Source: Anaerolineales bacterium UBA4826 (GTDB taxonomy: Bacteria > Chloroflexota > Anaerolineae > UBA4142). Taken from it: a DNA stretch of 64,000 bases. Under the pieces are notes generated by a model that searched no databases, had not been told where the DNA came from, and worked only from the letters and a program-made list of their open reading frames with translations. Of this stretch, positions 51,963 to 60,856 are shown piece by piece. The translations under genes were made by a program, and so were the position numbers. How positions within the stretch are numbered: position 1 is the first letter of the stretch; every line of letters begins with the position of its first letter. The stretch covers positions 9,464-73,463 of the forward strand of contig DHFK01000087.1 of assembly GCA_002400365.1 (NCBI GenBank), given 5' to 3'.

Positions 51963-53316
51963 TCCACTTGAAACCGAAAAATGGAAAACGATTCACGTCG
52001 CGCGTCATTTGCAACGGCGGCAGCCAATCCTGCCACGGCGCTTGCGCGCCTTGCAGCGACGAGTACGCCGAAAGCGCAAGCAGCGGCGCGAACAAGATCC
52101 AGCCGACATGCTTCCAGGTGCTTGCGTTCAGCGGCGGCGCATCAAAGATGAACGCGCACAAGGTGGGAATTGCCGGGATGAACCAACGCTCGCCATAGCC
52201 CGTGCCGCCATAGTTGCCTGTTTGCGTCGCCAGGTAGACACTCAACACGATAAAGCCCAACGCCGTAGAAATTCCTTCGATCCAAAGTGGGTGTTTGCGC
52301 TTCAATCCTACTCCGATCGCGCCGACCAGCGCGAACAACAACAGCGGATTGTAGGCGAACAGCCCTTTGCCGCCGAGGAACATGCGGAACGCGTACGCCG
52401 CGTAATCGTCCGGCGTACCGTTTCCGCCGAACGTCGCGGGAAACGCCGAGCCGGGATAATTATAGCCGTTCGTAAGCATGTACGGCGGCAGGATCGTCTG
52501 CGCGATTTGATAATCGAGCAGCGCGGTCACGAGCATTGGAATCGCCGCGCCGATCAAAAAGAATCCCCAGCGCCAGCGCTGCCGCGCCAGCGCAATCCCG
52601 GCGATACTCGCGGCGACAATACCCGCCAGCACATCGAACGAAACCGCCAGGGCGGCTAGGAATCCTGCGGCAACGAGGAGTCCGTCGGAGAAACCCGTTT
52701 TCTGCGCTTTTTCGATGCATGTCCCGCCTGATGAGGAAGAAAACGGGTTTCTGAAACTGTGCACACTCGCGTCGCGCGTCGTCAATATATAGAAACTCGC
52801 AAAGAGACTTGCCGCCGCCGGAACATGATGGTTGAAAACAAGCGCGAACGGAAACAGCAGCGTGCCCAGCCCCAACGCCAGTATCCCGATCGCCGCAATC
52901 CACACCGGCACCGCGCGGCGCAGCGCGTGATCGAAAAAGAGCCAGAGCATCAGCGCAGCGGGAACGGCAACCAGAATCAAAGTGAGCCAGGGGTACGCGC
53001 ACCTCTGGCAATCAGGCGCGAGCGACGCGCCGAAGCCAAAACGCAAAATCGCGTACACCCCCGCGCCGATCAGGGTCAGCGCCGGCATTTTGTCGGAATA
53101 GAACTTGCCGCCGATCAGGACCTTGTCCTTGGTCGCGTCCACCCAGAGCGAATGGTCAATGGACCACGTCCCACGTTCCGCCAACGATTCGATCGCGGCG
53201 ACGCGCGCGATGTCGTTCCACGACTCTGGCTTGCTCTTGATCAGCGTGAGCGCCCCGCCGAGAAACAAAAGCGCGATTCCCGCGCCGATTACCCTTCGCC
53301 ATTTGCGATTCGCCAT
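51946..53316 (-). CDS. Polytopic glycosyltransferase-like membrane protein
   Basis: 456 aa, ~10 hydrophobic segments, start MANRKWRRVIGAGIALLFLGG. An extracytoplasmic acidic segment (ERGTWSIDHSLWVDATKDKVLIGGKFYSDKMPALTLIG) resembles the catalytic loop of GT-C/PMT-like enzymes. Residues ~189-209 are a palindromic repeat read in frame. Overlaps: 28 nt with polA and 17 nt with the YfhO gene. A dolichol/undecaprenyl-linked sugar donor is an inference. Confidence 0.78.
   Translation of the reverse strand: MANRKWRRVIGAGIALLFLGGALTLIKSKPESWNDIARVAAIESLAERGTWSIDHSLWVDATKDKVLIGGKFYSDKMPALTLIGAGVYAILRFGFGASLAPDCQRCAYPWLTLILVAVPAALMLWLFFDHALRRAVPVWIAAIGILALGLGTLLFPFALVFNHHVPAAASLFASFYILTTRDASVHSFRNPFSSSSGGTCIEKAQKTGFSDGLLVAAGFLAALAVSFDVLAGIVAASIAGIALARQRWRWGFFLIGAAIPMLVTALLDYQIAQTILPPYMLTNGYNYPGSAFPATFGGNGTPDDYAAYAFRMFLGGKGLFAYNPLLLFALVGAIGVGLKRKHPLWIEGISTALGFIVLSVYLATQTGNYGGTGYGERWFIPAIPTLCAFIFDAPPLNASTWKHVGWILFAPLLALSAYSSLQGAQAPWQDWLPPLQMTRDVNRFPFFGFKWNVRFP
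52689..52752. repeat. GAAACCCGTTTTC palindrome inside the 53316-51946 gene
   Basis: AGAAACCCGTTTTCT / AGAAAACGGGTTTCT with a 34-nt loop (64 nt). It is read through without a stop, placed in a loop between hydrophobic segments. Confidence 0.88.
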
Positions 53317-56111
53317 TCGCTATTCGCCATCGCGTCCCAATTCTGCCCGACCGCGACATCCACCTTCAACTTTGATTCCAGCGCGTACGCGTTCTCCATG
53401 ATCTCGCGCACGAGCGGCGCAACAACGCGTACCTCGTCGTCGGGACATTCGAGCACGAGTTCGTCATGCACCTGGAGCGTCATCCGACTTTTCAAATTGC
53501 GCGCGTGCAGTTCGCGCTGCAACCGAATCATCGCCAGTTTAATAATGTCCGCCGCGCTGCCCTGAATCGGATGGTTGATCGCTTCGCGCTCCGCCGCGTT
53601 CTTCAGCGCGGGGTTGACGCTGCCCTTGCCGCGCAGTTCGGGAAAATAACGCCGCCGCCCCAGGAGCGTCTGCACGTAGCCATGCTCGCGCGCCTCGCGC
53701 TTGGTGCTTTCGATGTACGCCTTGACCCGCGCGAACTGGGTAAAGTAATTGTCAATCAGTTGCCGCGCCTCGGCTTGCGACAACTCGGTGCGCGCGGCGA
53801 CACCGTAATCGGTGATGCCGTAGGCGATGCCAAAGTTGATCGTCTTGCCCAACTGCCGCATGGACGCCGTGACCTGCTCACGCGGGACGTTGAACAAGCG
53901 CGCGGCGGTCGCCGCGTGAATGTCCTCCCCGCGCGCGAACGCGTCGAGCAAACCCGGGTCGTGCGTGATGTGCGCGAGGATGCGCAGTTCGACCTGGGAA
54001 TAATCCGCGCTGATGAGTTTGCTGCCGCGCGGCGCGATGAACGCGCGGCGCACCTGCCGCCCCAGGTCGGTGCGGATCGGAATGTTCTGCAAATTGGGGT
54101 TCGACGATGAGACGCGTCCTGTGATCGCGCCGGTCTGGTTGTAATCGGTGTGCACCCGCCCGGTGCGCGGCAACACCAGCGCGGGCAGCGCGTCCACATA
54201 CGTCCCTTTGAGTTTCGACAACTCGCGGTGCTCGAGAATCAACGGGATGATCGGATGCGCGGCGCGCAGTGACTCCAACACCTCGGCGGCGGTCGAAATC
54301 TGACCGGTTTTCGTCTTGGGTAACCCAGTCGTCGGCAGTTTCAGCCGCTTGTACAGCGCATCGCCCAATTGCTGCGGCGACGCGATGTTGATCGGCATTC
54401 CAACGTGCGTGGTGATTTGCTTTTCCAACTCTTGCAGCCGCGCGGCAAGTTCGTCCGACATCCGCGCCAAAAAGTCGAGATCGAGCAACACGCCGGCGCG
54501 TTCCATCTCCAGCAGCACCGGCACGAGCGGCATCTCGACCTCGTTGAACAATTTGTCGAGTCCGTGTTCCGCCAGTTGCGGCTGGTAGAGTTCGACGAGG
54601 CGATAAGTGTAATCGGCGTCCGCGCACGCGTAACGCGACACTTTTGCAGGATCCACCTCCGCCATCGAAATCTGGTTCTTGCCCTTGCCGATCAGCGCCT
54701 CGATCTCCGTCATCTCGACGCCGAACTTTTGAAAGACCAAACTCTTCAAGCCGATGGATTGTCTCCCCGGCTCGATCAAATGCGCGGCGATCATCGAGTC
54801 GAACGCAAGTCCGCGCAGTTCGACGCCGGCTTCGGCAAGCACCGTCGCGTCATATTTCGCGTTGTGCGCGTACTTGATAATGCGCGCATCTTCGAAGATC
54901 GGTTTCAGTTTGGCGAGAACGTGATCGCGCTTAAAAGATGAAGGGTGAAAGATGAAAGATGAAGGTACTGTATCAAAGGCAAGTTGCCCTTGTTTCCCAA
55001 CTTCATCTTTCAACTTTCTGCTTTCATCCTTCACGGGAACATAATACGCCTCGCCATTCCCCACGCCGATCGCCAACCCCACCAACTCCGCGCGCATCGC
55101 GTCGGTGTCGGTGGTCTCGACGTCAACGACAAACGCCTTTGCCGATTGCAGACGCGCGACCAATTGGTCGAGCGCGGCTTCCGTATCAACCGTGTGATAA
55201 TTCTCGGCGATGGCTTGCGGCTTGGCGGCAACCGAGTCCGGCGGCGCCGGCTTGACGCCGGGCAGTCGTTCGATCAAACTGCGAAAGCCGAGTTCACGAA
55301 AGAGCGCGACGACGCGTTCGCGGTCGTACTCTTCGACGCGGCACGCGGCGAGATCGAGTTTCACCGGCGCGTCGGTCACGATCGTGACGAGTTGCTTGCC
55401 TTGCTCTGCCTGCGCTTGTCCCGCGCGCAATTTTTCTTGCCAGCGTTTTTCGATTTCCTCGAGGTGCGCGTAGATGTCTTCGACGCTGCCGTACGTCTGC
55501 ACGAGTTTCGTCGCGGTCTTTTCGCCGATACCGGGGACGCCGGGGATGTTGTCGGACACATCGCCTTTGAGCGCCTTGAAATCAATCAGTTGGCGCGGCT
55601 CGAGTTGGTAGCGCTGCTTGACCGCCGCTTCGTCGTACACAACGAATCCGCCCCCCGACTGCGGCGAGAACATCAGCACGCGCACGTGCGGCCCGATCAG
55701 TTGCAGCGTGTCAGTGTCGCCGGTGACGATGAGCGTTTCGATGCCGCGTTCGCTTGCCTGCCGCGCGAGCGTGCCGAGCAGATCGTCCGCTTCGTACCCT
55801 TCCAGCCCGAACGCCGGAATGCCCAACGTCTCCACGACCTGGCGCGAGCGCTGCAACTGCGTCAACAAATCATCGCCGAGTTCAGGGCGCGTGGCTTTGT
55901 ATTCCGCGTACAGCGCGTCGCGAAAACTCTTGCCCACGTCGAACGCGGCGGCGATGTACTCGGGCTTTTCGTCGCTCAGGACTTTGAGAACCGTCGAGGT
56001 AAAGCCGTACGTCGCGTTGGTCGGTTCGCCGCTCGGGCTGGTGAGGTTGGTTTGGATCGCGTGGTACGCGCGGTGGATCAGTGCGTGCGAATCAAGGAGA
56101 ACAAGTTTCAT
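53289..56111 (-). CDS. polA: DNA polymerase I with in-frame repeat insert
   Basis: 940 aa. 5'-3' exonuclease domain (1-~285): LLDSHALIHRAYHA, GYEADDLLGTLA. Proofreading domain (~310-520) with VVDVETTD, HNAKYDATV and RYACADADYTYRL, so it appears active. Polymerase motifs A ADYSQVELRILAH, B RQLGKTINFGIAYG and C LQVHDELVLE are intact. Residues ~358-393, between the DxE motif and the next helix of the proofreading domain, come from a ~105-nt palindromic repeat. The C-terminal tail MANSEWRIANGEG is also repeat DNA. Confidence 0.96.
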   Translation of the reverse strand: MKLVLLDSHALIHRAYHAIQTNLTSPSGEPTNATYGFTSTVLKVLSDEKPEYIAAAFDVGKSFRDALYAEYKATRPELGDDLLTQLQRSRQVVETLGIPAFGLEGYEADDLLGTLARQASERGIETLIVTGDTDTLQLIGPHVRVLMFSPQSGGGFVVYDEAAVKQRYQLEPRQLIDFKALKGDVSDNIPGVPGIGEKTATKLVQTYGSVEDIYAHLEEIEKRWQEKLRAGQAQAEQGKQLVTIVTDAPVKLDLAACRVEEYDRERVVALFRELGFRSLIERLPGVKPAPPDSVAAKPQAIAENYHTVDTEAALDQLVARLQSAKAFVVDVETTDTDAMRAELVGLAIGVGNGEAYYVPVKDESRKLKDEVGKQGQLAFDTVPSSFIFHPSSFKRDHVLAKLKPIFEDARIIKYAHNAKYDATVLAEAGVELRGLAFDSMIAAHLIEPGRQSIGLKSLVFQKFGVEMTEIEALIGKGKNQISMAEVDPAKVSRYACADADYTYRLVELYQPQLAEHGLDKLFNEVEMPLVPVLLEMERAGVLLDLDFLARMSDELAARLQELEKQITTHVGMPINIASPQQLGDALYKRLKLPTTGLPKTKTGQISTAAEVLESLRAAHPIIPLILEHRELSKLKGTYVDALPALVLPRTGRVHTDYNQTGAITGRVSSSNPNLQNIPIRTDLGRQVRRAFIAPRGSKLISADYSQVELRILAHITHDPGLLDAFARGEDIHAATAARLFNVPREQVTASMRQLGKTINFGIAYGITDYGVAARTELSQAEARQLIDNYFTQFARVKAYIESTKREAREHGYVQTLLGRRRYFPELRGKGSVNPALKNAAEREAINHPIQGSAADIIKLAMIRLQRELHARNLKSRMTLQVHDELVLECPDDEVRVVAPLVREIMENAYALESKLKVDVAVGQNWDAMANSEWRIANGEG
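54932..55036. repeat. GATGAAA heptamer palindrome inside polA
   Basis: AAAAGATGAAGGGTGAAAGA and following units face CTTCATCTTTCAAC...TTTCATCCTTC across ~40 nt. Same unit as 11164-11240 and 36302-36355. It is translated in the polA frame. Confidence 0.85.
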
Positions 56112-56186
56112 AAGTCACTGCGCCAATCGCCCAATGAACCAATGAGCCAAACGAGCCATTCGTCAAATTGCTTTGGCTCATTGCGC
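56112..56186. repeat. CCAATGAG/TGGCTCATTG tract upstream of polA
   Basis: CCCAATGAACCAATGAGCC faces TTTGGCTCATTGCGC. The same TTGGCTCATTG units occur inside the Mo-enzyme gene at 59865-59890. Confidence 0.75.
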
Positions 56187-56188
56187 AT

Positions 56189-56575
56189 TTATTTATCCAG
56201 TCGTTCGAGGTTGCTGACGCCGCTGGTCTGCAATTCCTGATAGCGCGCGTCGGCGTTCCTGGCGCGCCACTCGACGACGACACGCCCGTCGCCGTTCTTG
56301 TACGCGGCGAGCGCCTTGTGCCTCAAGACGCGCTCAAACGCGTTCAGCAGTTCTTGGCTCGGCGCTTGCATTTTGAGACGCAAATAATCCTTCGGCTCCC
56401 ATTCCATCGTAAAAGCGACGTCGCCCCATTCGCCCCGACATTCAAACGGCGCGGTCTCTTTGACGCAACTGAACCACATGCGGGTCAAGCCCGCTTTCCA
56501 AAATGTCAGCCGCAGAGCGTTCTCAATGGCAGAGCGCGAGGGAGGAAAATCGGCGAAAAACCATTGGGCACTCAT
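56189..56575 (-). CDS. Small protein of unknown function
   Basis: 128 aa, soluble, strong AAAAGGAGAG site. Sequence such as WFFADFPPSRSAIENALR and DVAFTMEWEPKDYLRLKM suggests an alpha/beta domain. No family is recognised. It lies upstream of polA on the same strand, separated by a repeat tract. Confidence 0.75.
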   Translation of the reverse strand: MSAQWFFADFPPSRSAIENALRLTFWKAGLTRMWFSCVKETAPFECRGEWGDVAFTMEWEPKDYLRLKMQAPSQELLNAFERVLRHKALAAYKNGDGRVVVEWRARNADARYQELQTSGVSNLERLDK

Positions 56576-57012
56576 TCTGTCTCTCTCCTTTTGAAAACAA
56601 AATAATGGCGCGCAGCCGGCGCTCTAGGTCGCGTTGATTTTAGCACAAGAGCGGCATAAAAACAACCTTGCGAAAAAATGCCGATCGAGATCGAAGCGAA
56701 TCGCAGGCTCAGTGGGCGGCCCGATGCGCGTGCCGCGGCGTTGGCAGCCCGCGCGGACGCGTTCGTCAGCAAGGGCAACCCACCCAAAGGATGGTCGGCA
56801 ATTTTGCGCGCCGTTTGCGTGGTAGGCGAAAAGCAACTTGCCAATGAGATTGACTTGGGCTATTATGGCGAGCAAGAGTCTGTGTCGCCCCCCTTGGCGA
56901 CCCATTGGGTTGTCATTTGCGGACGCGAAACAAAACGGCAAGTGCCCCAAGGAATAGGCAAGCGCCAATGGACTCGAGAGGTACTGTGAAACCTACTTGT
57001 GAAGGAGGCACC
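56576..57012. other. Non-coding gap with a promoter
   Basis: No reliable gene. A 103-codon plus-strand frame (56678-56989) has no ribosome-binding site and overlaps the promoter below. TTGCCA (56838-56843) - 17 nt - TATTAT (56861-56866) points to the DinB-like gene, giving a ~140-nt leader. Confidence 0.55.
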
Positions 57013-57501
57013 ATGTCCAAACAGATTTCACTCGACCGATTCACCCAGCCGTTGTTCGAGTTGCTCGACGAAACATTCGAGAACGTGCACGGCGCGTACC
57101 TCGACAAAGGCAACTCGCTCTTTGAAACGCTCGCGCCGGTGACCGCCGAACAAGCGTCGCGCGCCGCGTCCAATCAGGTGGCGACGATTGCCGCTCAGGT
57201 CAAGCACGTGCGTTTCTATCTGTGCGTGTTGCAGGACTATACTCTGAACAAGGACGTCGGGGGCGTGGACTGGGGGGAGATCTGGCGCACGACCAGGCAA
57301 GTCACGCCCGAAGAATGGGAAATCATCAAGCGCGAACTCAGAGAAGCCTATCAGAGCGTTCTCGCCACGCTGAAAAACCTGGACGGCTGGGAAGGCGAAC
57401 ACAGTATCGAGGGCGCTATGGGGATCGTCGCGCACACGGCGTATCACCTAGGCGAAATTCGCCAAGCCCTGGGCGTCATCAACGCGGCTCGACAAGGATG
57501 A
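57013..57501 (+). CDS. DinB/YfiT-like four-helix protein
   Basis: 162 aa, GAAGGAGG site. Helical bundle with three spaced histidines, AAQVKHVRFYL near 55-65, and the C-terminal AMGIVAHTAYHLGEIRQAL, the metal-binding pattern of DinB-like proteins. The family includes thiol- or mycothiol-dependent transferases; the substrate is unknown. Confidence 0.82.
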   Translation: MSKQISLDRFTQPLFELLDETFENVHGAYLDKGNSLFETLAPVTAEQASRAASNQVATIAAQVKHVRFYLCVLQDYTLNKDVGGVDWGEIWRTTRQVTPEEWEIIKRELREAYQSVLATLKNLDGWEGEHSIEGAMGIVAHTAYHLGEIRQALGVINAARQG

Positions 57502-57952
57502 AGCATTTCTCGAAACGAAATCCTCCGATCGCGCCACGCGACCTGCAGATTCAGGCTTGCTCACAGATTGGCGCAAACCGAACCAGCCATCGAGTTCCCA
57601 GACGGCTTTGATTTCGTCAAGCGAAAACAGGGTAAGATCGGGATGACCTGGGACGTGCCGCGCGCTTTGACCAAGCCAGCCGCATTGGCAGACAAGCGCA
57701 TGGCTCGCCGCCACCGCGCGTTTGTCTGCCGCCGAGTCGGAGGGTCTGGTGGAGAAAGATGTTCTGCCCCTTTTCCTACGCGGCAAGGGGAGGGGTGCGC
57801 CCCTTCCCTGGGAGGGAAGGGGGTGGGGGTTAGGTCGGACTGCCAGTCAACTGACTCAAGCCCTCGGTGGAATGTCAAGAGCCGCGAGGCAGGGGGCAAG
57901 AACAAATAAACCTAACCTGCGCCGAGCAGCAGATAGCACTTGGCCTGCTTGC
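57502..57952. repeat. Repeat-rich intergenic gap
   Basis: CCCTTCCCTGGGAGGGAAGGGG (57800-57821) and its flank GGTGGGGGTTAGGT are a dispersed palindrome type. Both strands have open frames of ~110 codons, but none has a ribosome-binding site or recognisable motif, so no gene is called. Confidence 0.55.
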
Positions 57953-60769
57953 TCATTCGATTTTGTACGCGCTCGGATCCGGCTTGACCGCGCGCGGCAT
58001 CCACAGGGGTCGGCGCAGATTGGCCGGACCGGGTGCAGGGCGCGTCAGCGCGAGCCATTCCTTGTAGATTTCGTGGGCGCGGTTCGTGTCCACAAACACA
58101 TCCCCATAGCGGTCGCCGGACTGCGCTTTGTCGACGCGCACCTTTTGATGCCAGCAGTGCATTCCGCTGATCGGGTCGGGATGGACGGGCATAGTCAGAT
58201 TTTGATGCACGCCGACCTCGTTCCACCACACGCGCAGAGAATCGGGGTCGTTGCTCGCAAAGGGTTTTGCGCCTTCGAGTTGCTTCATCGTCCATTTGCC
58301 GCCGGCGTGTTCCAGTTTCACCGTCGAAGCAAGCCAGCCCGAACCGCTCTGCTTGTCCAACCTCCAGCGTCCCATGTGATGCGAACACGCAACCACACGC
58401 GGATGAATGCTTTCCGTCACCCACACCTTGTCCACGAAATACCCGATGTCGGTCGTCACGCGCACCAGGTCGCCGGTCTTGACGCCGAGTTGGCGCGCGT
58501 CATCGGTGTGTATCCACACGGGGTTCTTGTGCGAAATCTCTGCCAGCCATTTCGAGTTCGCGCTGCGTGTGTGAATCTGGGTCGGCAGGCGAAAAGTCGA
58601 AAGCAAGACGAATTCATTCTTTGCCCGATCCACATTGTCGCGCCGCACGTGACTGGGAATGTATGCCGGCAAAGCGTACTCCCCCCATTTCCAATCCTGC
58701 ATCGTACGCGAATAGATTTCAAGTTTGCGCGAGGGCGTCGGAAAGCCGACGTACTTTTCGCCATCAATTTCGACGCCGATTGCCGCGCCGCCTTTTTTCA
58801 CCGCATGGGTCGTCGCATCTACGCTCGTTCCTTCAAGTTCCCTCTCCGTTAGTTTCTTCTCGTGGGTCTGGTAGACCAGGTCTTTGACGGTGAACGCGCC
58901 GTACTTGCGCATGAACTCGAGTGGGGTCAGGTTTTCTTGCTGCGCCGCTTCGGGTAAGCCGGGGACACTGTTCTCAAAAATCCAGCGATAGTAATCCGTG
59001 ACCGTCATCTTTTCGCCGGGGCGAAAAGGCGATTCAAAATACTTGCGGATGCCCAGCGACCCATCGGGATCGATGCGCCACGACAACTCGATCCAGAACT
59101 CGTCTTCTTCCCAGACCTGACCTGGGTTGGCTTCGTACGTGTACTTGACCGGCTTGCCGATTTTCTCCAGCGCCACGCGGCGCACCGGTTGCCGGAACGC
59201 GATCCATTGCGCGGCGTGCGTTTCATAACTCACCAGGTCGTGCCGCTCCGGTCCCAGTCCCATCGGCAAGACGTAGTCGGCGAACCACGCCGTCTCATTC
59301 CACGTGGGCGTGAGCGCGGCGTGCAAGCCGACCAGGTTTTCATCGGACAGCACTTCCATCCATGTCGCACCATCGGGATTCGTCCACACCGGATTATAGA
59401 CCCGCGTGAAATAGACGGCGAGTTTGCCGCGTCCCTCCTTCAAGAAATGCGGCAGGAGAAAACTCATTTCAAAGTACGCCAGCGGATACTCTTTCGGCAT
59501 CAAGAGTTCGTTCCACACTTTTTGCGGCGGCGGCTTGAGCGGCGGCGTGGGCACGAATTTGTTGAACCCGTTGGGCGACGTGCCACCGGGCGTTCCCACC
59601 GCGCCGACGAGCACGCTCAAAAATTCCAGGCACCGCGCCACCTGCCAGCCGCCGAGATTCGCGGTCGCGGCGCTGCGCCACACGTGCGTCGCAAACGCCG
59701 ACCCGGCGCGTCCGATCTCGCGCGCGATTTCGACAATCGTCTGCGCCGGAATTCCCGATTCCTTCTCCGCAAATTCCGGCGTGAACGAAGCGTAATTCTT
59801 TTTGAGACGCTCGATAAAGTCGTCGAAGGAGTAGTTAGCAATTGGAGATTGGAGATTTGGCTCATTGGGCAATTGGCTCATTGGCTCATTGATCATGAAC
59901 TCTTCCCAATTCGTCCAGCGGCGCACGAAATCGCGATTGAACAAATTCTCGTTCAAGATCACGCGCGCCATGGCGAGCAGAACCGCGGCTTCCGAACCGG
60001 GCCACGTCGGCAGCCAATAGTCTGCCAGCGAAGCCGTGTTTGACAAGCGCGTGTCCAGCACCGCGATTTTCGCGCCGCGCATTTTCGCTTCGATAATGCG
60101 TTGCGCGTGCGGATTGAAATAGTGCCCCGTTTCGAGGTGCGACGAGATGAGCAGAATAAAGCGCGCGTTCGCATGATCGGGCGAGGGGCGATCAAAGCCA
60201 TGCCACAAGGAATAGCCGAGGCGCGCCGCGGAGGAGCAAACGTTCGTGTGCGAATTGTGTCCGTCAATTCCCCACGCTTGCAAAACGCGATCCATGTAAC
60301 CATCGTGCCCGGGACGACCGACGTGATACATGATTTCGTTGCGCCGTCCTTCCGTCAGCGCTTTGCGAATCCGTCCGCCAATATCGTCGAGCACTTGGGC
60401 CCAGGTCACACGTTCCCATTTGCCTTCGCCGCGTTTTCCGGCGCGTTTAAGCGGAAACAAAATCCGTTCGGGATCAGTCACCTGGCTGTACGTCGCCGGA
60501 CCTTTCGCGCAGTTGCGTCCGCGCGAGCCGGGATGTTCGGGGTTGCCTTCGAACTTGCGCACCTGGAGCGTCTTTTTGTCAATGTACGCAAGCAAGCCAC
60601 AACCGGCTTCGCAGTTAAAGCAGACGGTCGGCACGAGCATGTAATGCTTCTCGACGCGGCGGGGCCAAGCGGTGGGCTCGTACTCCATCCAATCGTCCCA
60701 CTGCTCAACCGGCGGATACGCGGCGAGTTCTGGTTTCGTCGTCACAAAATCAAGCGCAACACGCGTCAT
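57953..60769 (-). CDS. Molybdopterin oxidoreductase catalytic subunit
   Basis: 938 aa. An N-terminal [4Fe-4S] site with Cys50, Cys53, Cys57 and Cys87 precedes the Mo-bisPGD domains. Cys178 in SHTNVCSSAA is the likely Mo ligand, so not Sec. The DMSO-reductase family is certain, but the subgroup is not: it resembles polysulfide/tetrathionate-type catalytic subunits. No Tat signal is visible, implying a cytoplasmic active site. Residues ~291-311 come from repeat DNA. Its electron partner is the ferredoxin-NrfD fusion upstream. Confidence 0.9.
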   Translation of the reverse strand: MTRVALDFVTTKPELAAYPPVEQWDDWMEYEPTAWPRRVEKHYMLVPTVCFNCEAGCGLLAYIDKKTLQVRKFEGNPEHPGSRGRNCAKGPATYSQVTDPERILFPLKRAGKRGEGKWERVTWAQVLDDIGGRIRKALTEGRRNEIMYHVGRPGHDGYMDRVLQAWGIDGHNSHTNVCSSAARLGYSLWHGFDRPSPDHANARFILLISSHLETGHYFNPHAQRIIEAKMRGAKIAVLDTRLSNTASLADYWLPTWPGSEAAVLLAMARVILNENLFNRDFVRRWTNWEEFMINEPMSQLPNEPNLQSPIANYSFDDFIERLKKNYASFTPEFAEKESGIPAQTIVEIAREIGRAGSAFATHVWRSAATANLGGWQVARCLEFLSVLVGAVGTPGGTSPNGFNKFVPTPPLKPPPQKVWNELLMPKEYPLAYFEMSFLLPHFLKEGRGKLAVYFTRVYNPVWTNPDGATWMEVLSDENLVGLHAALTPTWNETAWFADYVLPMGLGPERHDLVSYETHAAQWIAFRQPVRRVALEKIGKPVKYTYEANPGQVWEEDEFWIELSWRIDPDGSLGIRKYFESPFRPGEKMTVTDYYRWIFENSVPGLPEAAQQENLTPLEFMRKYGAFTVKDLVYQTHEKKLTERELEGTSVDATTHAVKKGGAAIGVEIDGEKYVGFPTPSRKLEIYSRTMQDWKWGEYALPAYIPSHVRRDNVDRAKNEFVLLSTFRLPTQIHTRSANSKWLAEISHKNPVWIHTDDARQLGVKTGDLVRVTTDIGYFVDKVWVTESIHPRVVACSHHMGRWRLDKQSGSGWLASTVKLEHAGGKWTMKQLEGAKPFASNDPDSLRVWWNEVGVHQNLTMPVHPDPISGMHCWHQKVRVDKAQSGDRYGDVFVDTNRAHEIYKEWLALTRPAPGPANLRRPLWMPRAVKPDPSAYKIE
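59837..59895. repeat. Repeat tract inside the Mo-enzyme gene
   Basis: ATTGGAGATTGGAGATTTGG then TTGGGCAATTGGCTCATTGG: two heptamer/octamer unit types joined, translated in frame as NEPMSQLPNEPNLQSPIANY. Confidence 0.8.
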
Positions 60770-60856
60770 AATTCACTCCCAGGAAAACAACTGAACCGCG
60801 AAGAAAACATAGAAAACCCTTGCGGTCTTCGTCTTGGCGGTGAGACTTGGCTTTAC

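Noticed and set aside
56678..56989. 103-codon plus-strand frame
   Set aside because: No ribosome-binding site and it overlaps a TTGCCA-N17-TATTAT promoter for the next gene.
57448..57909. Opposing ~110-codon frames in the gap before the Mo enzyme
   Set aside because: No motifs, no ribosome-binding sites, and part is a dispersed GGGAGGGAAGGGG repeat.
57953..60769. Mo enzyme as a selenocysteine formate dehydrogenase
   Set aside because: The Mo-ligand position carries Cys178 and no in-frame TGA is present; FDH-specific motifs were not recognised.
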